Of a stretch of 64,000 nucleotides of DNA, positions 28,066-35,835 are shown piece by piece. Where the stretch lies: the NCBI RefSeq assembly GCF_014205215.1, contig NZ_JACHNC010000001.1, positions 1,183,001-1,247,000 on the forward strand. Direction: 5' to 3'. The position numbers and the translations under genes were made by a program. The notes under the pieces are model-generated. The model saw nothing but the letters and a program-made list of their open reading frames with translations, made no database searches and was not told the DNA's origin. Each line of letters begins with the position of its first letter. Position 1 is the first letter of the stretch. Origin of the DNA: Actinoplanes lobatus. GTDB lineage: Bacteria > Actinomycetota > Actinomycetes > Mycobacteriales > Micromonosporaceae.

Positions 28066-28860
28066 ATGAGCATGAGCACGCCGGGGCCCGAACGGGTCCC
28101 GTCCACCGTCAAGGTCGACAAGACCACCGGCCAGGGCAAGCCGCCTGCGGCGAGGTCCGGCGCGAGCCGGCCAGGGGGCAACCGGCCCGCCGGAAAGGGC
28201 GGGAAGGGCGGAAAGGGTCGCAAGCCGGTCACTCCGGTCAAGGTGGCCGGCGGACGCAACTGGGGACCGATCGCGGTCGCCGGTGTCGTCGTCCTGATCG
28301 CGGTCGGCATCATCGGCTGGGGTGTCGTCGCATCGATCCAGCAGGAGAAGAAGCAGTCCGTGCCGTGGGCCGACCGGGCCGCCGCGATCGCCGGCATCAC
28401 CAACTTCCGCGAGTCGAACCCGGATCTGGTGAAGGGCAGCCAGCACAAGAACGGCAAGCTGTCGTACGAGCAGCAGCCCCCCGTCGCCGGTGAGCACAAC
28501 CCGAGCTGGCAGAACTGCAACGGCGTCGTCTACTCCGAGCCGATCGCGAACGAGCACGCGGTGCACAGCATGGAGCACGGCACCGTCTGGGTGACCTACA
28601 AGCAGGGCCTCCCCGAGGACCAGGTGGAGAAGCTGGCCGACCGGGTCGAGGGCAAGGAGAAGCTCATGCTGAGCCCGGTGCCCGGCCTGAGCAGCAACGT
28701 CTCCCTCCAGGCCTGGGGCTACCAGCTGAAGGTCGACTCGGTGGACGACCCGCGGATCGACGAGTTCATCCAGTCGCTGCGGATCAACGCGTCGATCGAG
28801 GGCCCGACCGCGGCCTGTGACGGCGGCGTGTCGGCCACCGGCGTCGTCCCGCAGAGCTGA
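28066..28860 (+). CDS. DUF3105 membrane-anchored protein
   Basis: Protein of 264 residues. The basic, glycine-rich cytosolic N-terminus (KGGKGGKGRK near 44-53) is followed by one transmembrane helix (about 67-89) and an extracellular DUF3105 domain. Conserved features visible are PVAGEHNPSWQNC, the HxVHSMEHG histidine cluster and the YQLKVDS strand. Function of DUF3105 is unknown; the His cluster suggests metal binding. It is followed after 2 nt by a DUF305 gene, a partner commonly seen next to it in actinobacteria. ATG 28066 is preceded by GACGAGG. Divergent from argS. Confidence 0.85.
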   Translation: MSMSTPGPERVPSTVKVDKTTGQGKPPAARSGASRPGGNRPAGKGGKGGKGRKPVTPVKVAGGRNWGPIAVAGVVVLIAVGIIGWGVVASIQQEKKQSVPWADRAAAIAGITNFRESNPDLVKGSQHKNGKLSYEQQPPVAGEHNPSWQNCNGVVYSEPIANEHAVHSMEHGTVWVTYKQGLPEDQVEKLADRVEGKEKLMLSPVPGLSSNVSLQAWGYQLKVDSVDDPRIDEFIQSLRINASIEGPTAACDGGVSATGVVPQS

Positions 28861-28862
28861 CC

Positions 28863-29477
28863 TTGTCCACGGAGAAACGCCGCTTCGGCTACTGGCTGCC
28901 CGCGACCCTGGTGGTCGGCCTGCTGCTGGGCGTGGCGATCGGATTCCTGATCCCCCGCGGCGAGGACCTGCCGGCCGACGACTCCGCAGAGGCCGGCTTC
29001 GCCCGGGACATGTCCACCCACCACTCGCAGGCCGTGGAGATGGGCATGATCGCCTACACCCGCGCGACCAACGACGAGGTCCGGATGATGGCCCGCGACA
29101 TCGCTCTCACCCAGCAGGGTCAGATCGGCATGTTCCAGGCGTGGCTGCGCGAGTGGGATCTCCAGCCGACCGGCTCGAAGCCGGCCATGTCGTGGATGCC
29201 GGGCGGGGCGGAGAGCGTGAAGGACGGCCTGATGCCCGGCATGGCCACCCCGGAGGAGCTGAAGCAGCTCCGGGAGGCCACCGGTCTCGACGAGGACCGC
29301 CTCTTCATGAAGCTGATGATCAACCACCACCTGGGCGGCATCCACATGGCCCAGGAGGTGGTGGAGCTGAGCGACGACCCGGAGGTCGTCGAGTCGGCGA
29401 AGCTGTCCATCAACAGCCAGCAGCGCGACCTGACCGACATGCAGGATCTCCAGAAGCGGCTCGAAACCGCCTCCTGA
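28863..29477 (+). CDS. DUF305 membrane-anchored histidine-rich protein
   Basis: Protein of 204 residues starting with TTG, 2 nt after the DUF3105 stop. A single N-terminal hydrophobic segment (11-30) acts as an anchor. The extracellular DUF305 four-helix bundle carries the paired motifs MSTHHSQAVEMG and MINHHLGGIHMA plus many methionines. His/Met spacing suggests copper or other metal binding, known for some DUF305 members, but no activity can be assigned. A strong terminator follows. Likely co-transcribed with DUF3105. Confidence 0.85.
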   Translation: MSTEKRRFGYWLPATLVVGLLLGVAIGFLIPRGEDLPADDSAEAGFARDMSTHHSQAVEMGMIAYTRATNDEVRMMARDIALTQQGQIGMFQAWLREWDLQPTGSKPAMSWMPGGAESVKDGLMPGMATPEELKQLREATGLDEDRLFMKLMINHHLGGIHMAQEVVELSDDPEVVESAKLSINSQQRDLTDMQDLQKRLETAS

Positions 29478-29492
29478 CCTGTGCTTACCGAT

Positions 29493-29519
29493 GGGCCGCC
29501 GGCATCACGCCGGCGGCCC
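29493..29519 (+). terminator. Terminator after the DUF3105-DUF305 operon
   Basis: Perfect 11-bp stem GGGCCGCCGGC / GCCGGCGGCCC with an ATCAC loop, followed by GCCGTGTTTTC. It begins 15 nt after the DUF305 stop and upstream of the tRNA. Confidence 0.88.
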
Positions 29520-29583
29520 GCCGTGTTTTCGCGATACCGATTGGCCGGGGCCTCCGGAGCCCTGCTAGGCTCATCCTCACTGA

Positions 29584-29655
29584 GCCCCCGTAGCTCAGGG
29601 GATAGAGCGTCGCCCTCCGGAGGCGAAAGCGCAGGTTCGAATCCTGCCGGGGGCA
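29584..29655 (+). tRNA. tRNA-Arg (anticodon CCG)
   Basis: 72-nt cloverleaf. Acceptor arms GCCCCCG / CGGGGGC are perfect, and the D-arm is GCTC...GAGC. The anticodon stem TCGCC / GGCGA holds the loop CTCCGGA with anticodon CCG, and the T-arm contains GTTCGAATC. The discriminator is A and the 3' CCA is not encoded. It decodes CGG arginine codons, frequent in this GC-rich genome. It has its own downstream terminator. Confidence 0.96.
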
Positions 29656-29681
29656 CTTAACAAACCTGCGCACCACCGTAA

Positions 29682-29705
29682 GGCCCGCTGCCGTCGCAGC
29701 GGGCC
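29682..29705 (+). terminator. Terminator after tRNA-Arg
   Basis: Perfect 10-bp stem GGCCCGCTGC / GCAGCGGGCC with a CGTC loop, followed by GTTTGCGTT. It starts 27 nt after the tRNA 3' end. Confidence 0.88.
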
Positions 29706-29944
29706 GTTTGCGTTGTCACAGCCGGCAGGATCGGCTGAACGCTCATGTCCGCTCACTTAGGACGTGTTCCGGGGAGTTGGACCAGTACAGTGCGTAGTTG
29801 TCGACGCGGTCCGCCCCGGCTGCGCGGGAGGTAGGTCGACGCGCCGCGTAGAGCGCCTGGAGGAGTCCAGCGACCGGCGCGGACGGACGTGGCCGACCAC
29901 CACCATCCCGCCCGTCCGCGGGCATCCGCGCAGAAAGACTCGTC

Positions 29945-30202
29945 ATGCCGACCAGCACCGTCGTCGTAGGATCCACCGTCGGGCTGCACGCCCGGCCCGC
30001 CGGCATCATCGCCGCCGCCGTCAACGAGATGGGCGAAGAGGTGAGCCTGGCCATTCCCGGTGGTGATCCGGTCGATGCCGGCTCGGCGATGCTCATCATG
30101 GCTCTCGGCGCCGCCCTGGGAGACAGCGTCGAGGTCTCCAGTCCGTCGCAGTCCGCGCACGACAGGATCGCCGCTCTCCTCGCCCAGGACCTGGACGCCT
30201 GA
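29945..30202 (+). CDS. HPr-family phosphocarrier protein
   Basis: Small phosphocarrier of 85 residues. GLHARPA carries the phosphorylatable His15. The regulatory-serine region is modified to DAGSAMLIMALGA, retaining the alternating helix of HPr. It would pass phosphate from enzyme I to PTS EIIA components, or act as an Npr-type regulator. No other PTS gene is in the window. The 240 nt upstream contain no gene and no obvious promoter. Confidence 0.88.
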   Translation: MPTSTVVVGSTVGLHARPAGIIAAAVNEMGEEVSLAIPGGDPVDAGSAMLIMALGAALGDSVEVSSPSQSAHDRIAALLAQDLDA

Positions 30203-30325
30203 CCGCGGCCGGCGCATGAACGGGCACAGGTCCTCCGCCCTGGGTGATGGCGCCGATGGTCGCCACCGTGGCCGAGGCGGCGACCTTCGCCGGCCGGGTC
30301 CGCCGGTACGGCCTGACCGCCGCGC

Positions 30326-31129
30326 TCAGCCGGCTGACGGAATGAGCAGCCGGCCGGTCGCGCCGAGGGCGGCGGCCGCCTGGGAGACCTGGCCGGCGTC
30401 GGTGACGAAGGAGGCACCCGGGTCGTCGCCGGATCCGAGGGCCACGCGTGCCCCGGCCCCGGCGACGCGCCGCTTCGCCGACAGGTGGATCGCGTCCACG
30501 CCGGCGGCCGTCAGCGCCGGGATGTCGTCCAGGCGGACGCCGCCCCCGGCCATGATCTCGATCCGTCCCGCGGACTGGTCCGCCAGGCCGGCGAGCTCGC
30601 CGGCCGCCTGACCGGCGGCGGCCTTGCCGCCCGATGTCAGCACCCGGTCGACCACGCCGAGGTCGAGCAGCTCCGCCAGGGCGTGGGTGACCGAGGCGAC
30701 CTGGTCGAACGCACGGTGGAAGGTCACCGTCACCTGTGGGGCGCTCTCCCTGGCGGTATCCGCCAGCAGGCGCAGCGCGGCCGTGTCGACGTCGCCGTCG
30801 CCGGTGAGGGCACCCACCACGACCCCCTGGGCGCCGGCGCGGCAGACCGCCCGGACCTCCGCCGCCGCGGTGGCCAGGTCGTCGGCGTCGTAGACGAAGT
30901 CCCCCGGCCGCGGGCGGATCAGGACGTGCACCCCCTGCCACGGATGGCCGGCGTCCGGCACGGGCGAGGCGAGTTCCGCGAGGCCGGCCAGCGTCGTGTC
31001 CAGTAGCCCGGCCGACGGGGTCAGGCCGCCGACCTCGAGGGCCGCACACAGTTCGACCCGGTCGGCGCCGCACCGGTACGCGGTACGCGCGCCCTGGGCG
31101 GAGGTCACCGCGATCTCCAGAGCCGTCAC
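30326..31129 (-). CDS. cutC: CutC-family protein (copper homeostasis CutC)
   Basis: TIM-barrel protein of 267 residues. It starts with the CutC pattern LEIAVTSAQGARTAYRCGAD RVELC and contains HVLIRPRPGDFVYD, VTFHRAFD and RVLTSGGK, all typical of the family. The role in copper homeostasis is historical and the reaction is not established; a uracil/hydrolase-like role has been suggested for relatives. GTG start at 31129. It is monocistronic and convergent with HPr. Confidence 0.9.
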   Translation of the reverse strand: MTALEIAVTSAQGARTAYRCGADRVELCAALEVGGLTPSAGLLDTTLAGLAELASPVPDAGHPWQGVHVLIRPRPGDFVYDADDLATAAAEVRAVCRAGAQGVVVGALTGDGDVDTAALRLLADTARESAPQVTVTFHRAFDQVASVTHALAELLDLGVVDRVLTSGGKAAAGQAAGELAGLADQSAGRIEIMAGGGVRLDDIPALTAAGVDAIHLSAKRRVAGAGARVALGSGDDPGASFVTDAGQVSQAAAALGATGRLLIPSAG

Positions 31130-31215
31130 AGTGGCCGCCTTTCACGAAGATCCGATGCCCAGCAGCCTAGTACCCATGCCGGTCAGGTGCGGCATTTGAG
31201 CAGGTCAGGGCAGGT

Positions 31216-31590
31216 TCAGCCGGCCAGCCAATCGGTTGCGGCCGCCAGATCGGACCGGGGGAAATGGCGCACCTCGCCGGGGATGGTCCGGCCGAAGACC
31301 GTCAGCGCACGGGTCACCCACTCGGCGTCGGCGACCAGCGCGATCCGCTCCCACAGCGAGTGGTGCCGCAGGGCCGTCCCGAGCCCGAATTTCAGGTCCT
31401 CCCAGAACGCCCCGGGCTGGAACCACCCGCAGTCGTCGTCGACGACCACCAGTAGACGGACCCGCCAGCCCTCCTTCAGCGCGGCCCGGGTCCGCGGGAG
31501 GAAGACCGTACGGTATTCCTCCCGCGTCACCGATCCGGCGAACCGGAAGCCCAGTACGGTCTCCGGCAGGTCCGGCAGAACCTCGATCAT
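31216..31590 (-). CDS. SpoIIAA-like / STAS-fold protein
   Basis: Protein of 124 residues beginning MIEVLPDLPETVLGFRFAG and continuing with the alternating strands and helices of the SpoIIAA-like family (PF11964-type), including RVRLLVVVDD and RIALVADAEW. It may bind lipids or act in partner switching; no phosphorylatable DS motif is apparent. The ATG shares one base with the stop of the DUF1269 gene (TAATG), so they are translationally coupled. Confidence 0.75.
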   Translation of the reverse strand: MIEVLPDLPETVLGFRFAGSVTREEYRTVFLPRTRAALKEGWRVRLLVVVDDDCGWFQPGAFWEDLKFGLGTALRHHSLWERIALVADAEWVTRALTVFGRTIPGEVRHFPRSDLAAATDWLAG

Positions 31591-32123
31591 TACTTCTCCC
31601 CGGCCGCGACGACGTCCTTCTCGATCTCGTCGGTGTCGGCCTGCAACTCCCGGGTGGCGGTCTTCTCGGCATTGGCCATCGCCTGCTCCACCTTCGAGCC
31701 GATGTCCGCGACGGCGATCACGACCAGGCCGGCCTGGCCCTCGTCCAGGTATTCGCCCAGTTCCTTGAGGTCGTGCCGGCTCAGCCCGGCCGCGGCGTGA
31801 CCGGCCAGCGCCCCGAGGGCCACGCCGCCGGCCGTGCTGGCCGCCAGCAGCCCGCCGCCGATCGCCGCGAACGGGAACAGCGCCACGACGAGCCCGGTGG
31901 CCAGGCCGAAGCCGCCGCCCACCACACCGCCCACACGGGTCGGCGTCTCGTGCTGTTTGACGATCGTGGTCTTGCCGTTCGCCTTGCGCTCGATGACCGC
32001 CGCGTCGTACGCGTCGATCAGGTTCGCTTTGCGGTGCAGCTCCTTCACCGCGTCGTAGTCGGCCCGCGCCTGGGCCACACTCGAGTACGCCCCGACATAG
32101 ACCAGGAACGTGTCCACTGCCAT
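31590..32123 (-). CDS. DUF1269 family membrane protein
   Basis: Protein of 177 residues. An N-terminal ferredoxin-like strand-helix region (FLVYVGAYSSVAQARADY) precedes a glycine-rich hydrophobic hairpin (about 68-110), then a helical C-terminus rich in Lys and Glu. This matches DUF1269 (general-stress/TM-hairpin family). Function is unknown. It is upstream of and coupled to the SpoIIAA-like gene. ATG 32123 with GAAGGGAG upstream. Confidence 0.75.
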   Translation of the reverse strand: MAVDTFLVYVGAYSSVAQARADYDAVKELHRKANLIDAYDAAVIERKANGKTTIVKQHETPTRVGGVVGGGFGLATGLVVALFPFAAIGGGLLAASTAGGVALGALAGHAAAGLSRHDLKELGEYLDEGQAGLVVIAVADIGSKVEQAMANAEKTATRELQADTDEIEKDVVAAGEK

Positions 32124-32258
32124 CGCTGGCTCCCTTCCTACGGTTCTCCGCAGGATGCCGCGTTCCGGCGATGGCCCGCCTCACCCCGGGTAGATGAGAG
32201 ATCCGGCCGGAGGAAACAATTCCTTGAAAATCTCGAAAAATGTACGAAAAAGAAGCCG

Positions 32259-34157
32259 TCACGCACCGTAGGAATGGTCGCCCCGAATGATCCGGGCCAG
32301 ATACGACTCACTGCTCAGCTCGCCCGGGTCGTACCGCAGGCGCAGCTTGTGCGCGAACGCCCCCTCCATGATCGTCTGAAACATCTCCGGCTCGTACGGC
32401 CGCAGCATGACCGACCGCAGCGCGTGCGGCGGCGTCGCGTTGAGCCGTAGGCCGGCGTCCCACTCGGCCCGGAACCGGTCGTCGAAGTGCCACAGCATCT
32501 CGAAGACGTGGTGGTGCAGCAGCGGGTCGATCAGTTCGCCGCGCTTCTCCCACCACAGGAACGACGCGGCCCGCCACAGGTGCATGACGTAGCTGTCGGC
32601 ACGGGCGGCCAGGAACCAGTTCGACAGGTAGGGACCGGTGTAGTCGAACGCGAAGACGCTCCCCTTGGCGAGCGCCCGGTCGACGTGCGGGCGCAGCGGC
32701 TCGGAGACGAGGCAGGTGGCGTCCACCCAGACTCCGCCGAACTTCTCCAGCAGCAGCATCCGCAGCAGTTCGGAGAAGTGCCCGTGATCGTCCTTCAGCG
32801 CGGCGGCCAGGTCCTCCGGCACGTCCACGTAGTTGCCGATGTCGTCCCGGGACAGCGCGTGCACGCCCGGGTTGTGTGCCCGCAGCGCCGCGAGGCAGGC
32901 CCGGACCACCGGCGGCGCGGCGTCGAAGCCCTGCGCCCAGTACACGAAGATCGGCTGGTCGAAGCGGCTGCGCACCGGGCGGTCCAGCCGCTGCGCCGCC
33001 TGCGTACGGATCTGCCCGAGGTGCCCGGCCAGGAAGATCCCCAGCTCCCGGCGCGCGCCGAAGGCCGGTACGTCGGAGTCCAGCACGGCCGGCCCGTCGA
33101 ACGGCAGCTCGGTGTCGTGGACCAGGGCCGCCGCCGAGGCGCGCCGGCTGTCGTCCCGGCGCCGGAGCCGGTCGTACGCGGCGGCCAGCGCGTACCCCCG
33201 CTCGAAGTCCTCCGGGCTCTTCGCCGCCGCGCTGCGCAGCAGTTGCTCGGCCGCCGCCCAGCGTCTCCCGGCCAGCGCGATCAGGCCCAGCCGGTACGCC
33301 GCCTCGCCGTCCGGATCGCCGGCCTTGACCACCCGGCGCAGTTCGGTGCCGGCGGCCGTCAGGTCGTCCTCGGCCAGCGCGATCCGGGCGAGCGCCGGCG
33401 GATCGTCCCCCGCGGACGATCGCAGGAACGCCGCCTCCCCGGCGGTGAGCCGGGGCAGACCACTGGCCGGGGCTGTGGGCAGCAGCGTCCGGCGTGACGG
33501 CGACGCGTCCGGCTCGCCGGTCCACTCGTAGGTGAACCAGGGGTCGTCCGGGGTCGAGCCGTCGAAGTGGGGCACCGGGGCGGCGGTCTCGGTGACCGCG
33601 TAGTGGTACCAGACGACCGCGCCCTGCCCGGCGGCCATGCCGGCGCACAGCCGGACGACCGCGTCCCGGGCGCCCGCCGGGACGGTGAAGGTCACGCTGA
33701 TCCGGTGGTGCCCGTGTTCGTTGCGGGCGGGCGCCGAACGGGCCGGGGCGACGGCCGCCGCGTCGTCGGCCGTCCACTCGGCGGCCAGCCGCAGCGCGGA
33801 CCGGTGCAGCCGGCCGCCGAGCGGCTCGGCGAGAAAGACCGAGACACTCGCCGTGTAGGTGCCGCCGGGCCGCAGGGTGATCCCGGCGGGCACCGCGAAC
33901 GTGCCGTCGTCGCCGTCGGCCAGTCCGGTCACCCGCAGGCCGGTCACGCCGGGCCGGCCGGGCACCTCGACGGCCTCGGCCGTGGCGGCGGAGACCGGCA
34001 CGGCCGCCGGATCGCCGCGGAATCCCGGATCCGGCACCAGGTTGAGCACGGACGGCGGGGCCGGGGCCGGTTCGGGTAGCGGTGGCGGCGGGGTGAGCCG
34101 GAACGCGGCCCGGAACCGGGTCAGCATGCTCTGGTCGGTGGGTGCGGTCGCCGTCAT
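32259..34157 (-). CDS. Glycosyltransferase of the capsular-polysaccharide type with N-terminal jelly-roll and TPR regions
   Basis: Protein of 632 residues in three parts. Residues 35-210 look like a carbohydrate-binding or galactose-binding-like jelly roll: LVPDPGFRGD, then YTASVSVFLAE and ISVTFTVPAGARDAVVRLCAG. Residues 235-345 are TPR-like repeats. Residues 395-632 are a Caps_synth/Gly_transf_sug glycosyltransferase with FVYWAQGFDAAPPVVRACL near 403 and FGGVWVDATCL near 470 as the nucleotide-sugar region. No membrane segment is seen. The combination is unusual, since jelly rolls are normally outside the cell and such transferases inside. The donor and acceptor sugars are unknown. It stands alone between DUF1269 and the kinase. 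Confidence 0.75.
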   Translation of the reverse strand: MTATAPTDQSMLTRFRAAFRLTPPPPLPEPAPAPPSVLNLVPDPGFRGDPAAVPVSAATAEAVEVPGRPGVTGLRVTGLADGDDGTFAVPAGITLRPGGTYTASVSVFLAEPLGGRLHRSALRLAAEWTADDAAAVAPARSAPARNEHGHHRISVTFTVPAGARDAVVRLCAGMAAGQGAVVWYHYAVTETAAPVPHFDGSTPDDPWFTYEWTGEPDASPSRRTLLPTAPASGLPRLTAGEAAFLRSSAGDDPPALARIALAEDDLTAAGTELRRVVKAGDPDGEAAYRLGLIALAGRRWAAAEQLLRSAAAKSPEDFERGYALAAAYDRLRRRDDSRRASAAALVHDTELPFDGPAVLDSDVPAFGARRELGIFLAGHLGQIRTQAAQRLDRPVRSRFDQPIFVYWAQGFDAAPPVVRACLAALRAHNPGVHALSRDDIGNYVDVPEDLAAALKDDHGHFSELLRMLLLEKFGGVWVDATCLVSEPLRPHVDRALAKGSVFAFDYTGPYLSNWFLAARADSYVMHLWRAASFLWWEKRGELIDPLLHHHVFEMLWHFDDRFRAEWDAGLRLNATPPHALRSVMLRPYEPEMFQTIMEGAFAHKLRLRYDPGELSSESYLARIIRGDHSYGA

Positions 34158-34233
34158 CGATGTCCCTTCGCAGCGTGCCGCCGCAGTTTAGTCGGACATC
34201 CGACGCAGTCCGGCAGCCCGCGGGATCCCCGTC

Positions 34234-35835
34234 CTATATCGGCAGCACCACCCCGGACGGCCGGTTCCCCACGCAGGTCACCGTCATCCGGTAGCGCGCC
34301 AGGCCACCGGCGAAGACCACGACCGCGGTGAACGACGGGCCCCGGTCGACCCGCTCCACGGTGAATCCGGGCCGCGGCTCCCAGGACAGCAGCTCGGCGC
34401 CCGCCGGGACGCACCGGGCCAGCACCGACCCGCCCGGCGACTCCAGCCGGGTGCTCTGCGGTTCGCCCGGCCCGGACGGTTCGACAACGGTCACGCTCGG
34501 TTGCGGACCGGGCTCCGACGGTGCTCCCGAGCCGTCCGGTCCGGCCGGCAGACTGGGCCAGACGGGCTGGCCGCTACTGGTCACCGCCGCTTTCGTGGGC
34601 CGGGTGGCGGATTCGGCGGGGCGCGTGACGGCCGGGCCACCGGCGCCGCTTCTGGTCACTCCGGGTGAGGCGGCGGGCGGAGCGGCCACGCCGGGCACGC
34701 CGGCCGGGCCGCCCTCGCGCCCGGTGAGCAGCATCGGCACGGCGGCGAGCAGGGCCACGGCCAGGGCGCCGACCAGGAGCCGGGCACGCTTCAGACCCCA
34801 TTTCGGTACGGGTGGGACAGGCGCCGTCCACTCGTCCACGGGTGGCTCGGCCCGCCGGGTGACCTCGTCGAGGACGTCCTGGGAATCGGGTGCGGGTCCC
34901 CGTACCTCCTCGGTCTTCGGCACGCCGGCGGCCTCGGCCGCGTCGCCCAGAACGCCCGCCACGTCGGCCGCGTCCGGGCGTTCGGACGGCTCCTTGGCCA
35001 GGCAGCGGCCGACCAGGTCGATGATCTCGGCAGGCACGCCGGGCAGCTCGGGCAGCGGCATCGGCTCCTGGTAGACGTGCGCCTCGAGCATCTGGGTGGT
35101 GGTCTCCACACTCCACGGCGCGCCCCCGGTGAGCAGCCGGTAGAGCAGCACGCCGAGCGCGTAGACGTCCGAGGCGGGCTCGATCGCGCCGCCGGTGAGC
35201 CGCTCCGGCGCCAGGTAGGCGGGCGTGCCGAGCAGGGCGTCCTCGGGCGAGGCGGGCCCGGCCACGGCGGCGATGCCGAAGTCCACCACCTTGGCGCCGG
35301 CCGGGGTGACCATGATGTTGGCGAGCTTGACGTCCCGGTGCACGAGCCCGTCGGCGTGCGCGACGGCCAGCGCGGTGGCCACCTCGCCGCAGATCCGGAA
35401 GACCGTGCGCGGTGGCACGCGGCCGCGCGACACCCGCTGTTGCAGGGTCGGCCCGTTGATCAACTCCATCACCACATAGGGGACCGGCTGCCCGTTCTCC
35501 TCGCATTCCCCGAAGTCGTAGATCTGCGCGATGTTCGGGTGCGAGAGGGTCGCCGCCGCCCGCGCCTCGTGCAGGATCCGCAGCCCGAACCGGGGGTCGC
35601 CGGCATAACGCCCGGCCAGCACCTTCACCGCGACCGGGCGGTTCAGCACCTCGTCCAGGGCGTGCCAGACAACGGCCATGCCGCCGCGGCCGAGTTCATT
35701 GATCAGCCGATACCGGCCACCGAGTTTCCGCTCCACCTCCACCCGAGGCAGTCTGCCGAAATGCTCGGGAATTCGCACATCCGAGCCGCGTTTCGAATGC
35801 CATTCACCTTTCACATTCGGATATCGTTCGGGCAT
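34234..35835 (-). CDS. Membrane Ser/Thr protein kinase (PknB-type)
   Basis: Receptor-like kinase of 533 residues. The glycine loop is LGRGGMAVVWHA, with lysine 71 in VAVKVL, catalytic loop HRDVKLAN (166-173), DFG at 185-187 and APERL in the activation segment. A proline-rich juxtamembrane region leads to one TM helix (about 355-377), then an extracellular Pro/Ser/Thr-rich stretch and a small C-terminal beta domain (ARCVPAGAELLSWEP onward) in place of PASTA repeats. ATG 35835 has GGAG 6 nt upstream; it overlaps the ATG of the divergent hydrolase gene. The ligand and substrates are unknown. Confidence 0.92.
   Translation of the reverse strand: MPERYPNVKGEWHSKRGSDVRIPEHFGRLPRVEVERKLGGRYRLINELGRGGMAVVWHALDEVLNRPVAVKVLAGRYAGDPRFGLRILHEARAAATLSHPNIAQIYDFGECEENGQPVPYVVMELINGPTLQQRVSRGRVPPRTVFRICGEVATALAVAHADGLVHRDVKLANIMVTPAGAKVVDFGIAAVAGPASPEDALLGTPAYLAPERLTGGAIEPASDVYALGVLLYRLLTGGAPWSVETTTQMLEAHVYQEPMPLPELPGVPAEIIDLVGRCLAKEPSERPDAADVAGVLGDAAEAAGVPKTEEVRGPAPDSQDVLDEVTRRAEPPVDEWTAPVPPVPKWGLKRARLLVGALAVALLAAVPMLLTGREGGPAGVPGVAAPPAASPGVTRSGAGGPAVTRPAESATRPTKAAVTSSGQPVWPSLPAGPDGSGAPSEPGPQPSVTVVEPSGPGEPQSTRLESPGGSVLARCVPAGAELLSWEPRPGFTVERVDRGPSFTAVVVFAGGLARYRMTVTCVGNRPSGVVLPI

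Noticed and set aside
29584..29655. tRNA-Arg as an integration site of a mobile element
   Set aside because: No integrase, no duplicated tRNA 3' end and no att repeat were found in the flanking sequence.
30247..30345. A 32-codon ORF between HPr and cutC
   Set aside because: No ribosome-binding site that stands out, no domain, and its end overlaps cutC. Kept out of the annotation although it could be a degraded gene remnant.
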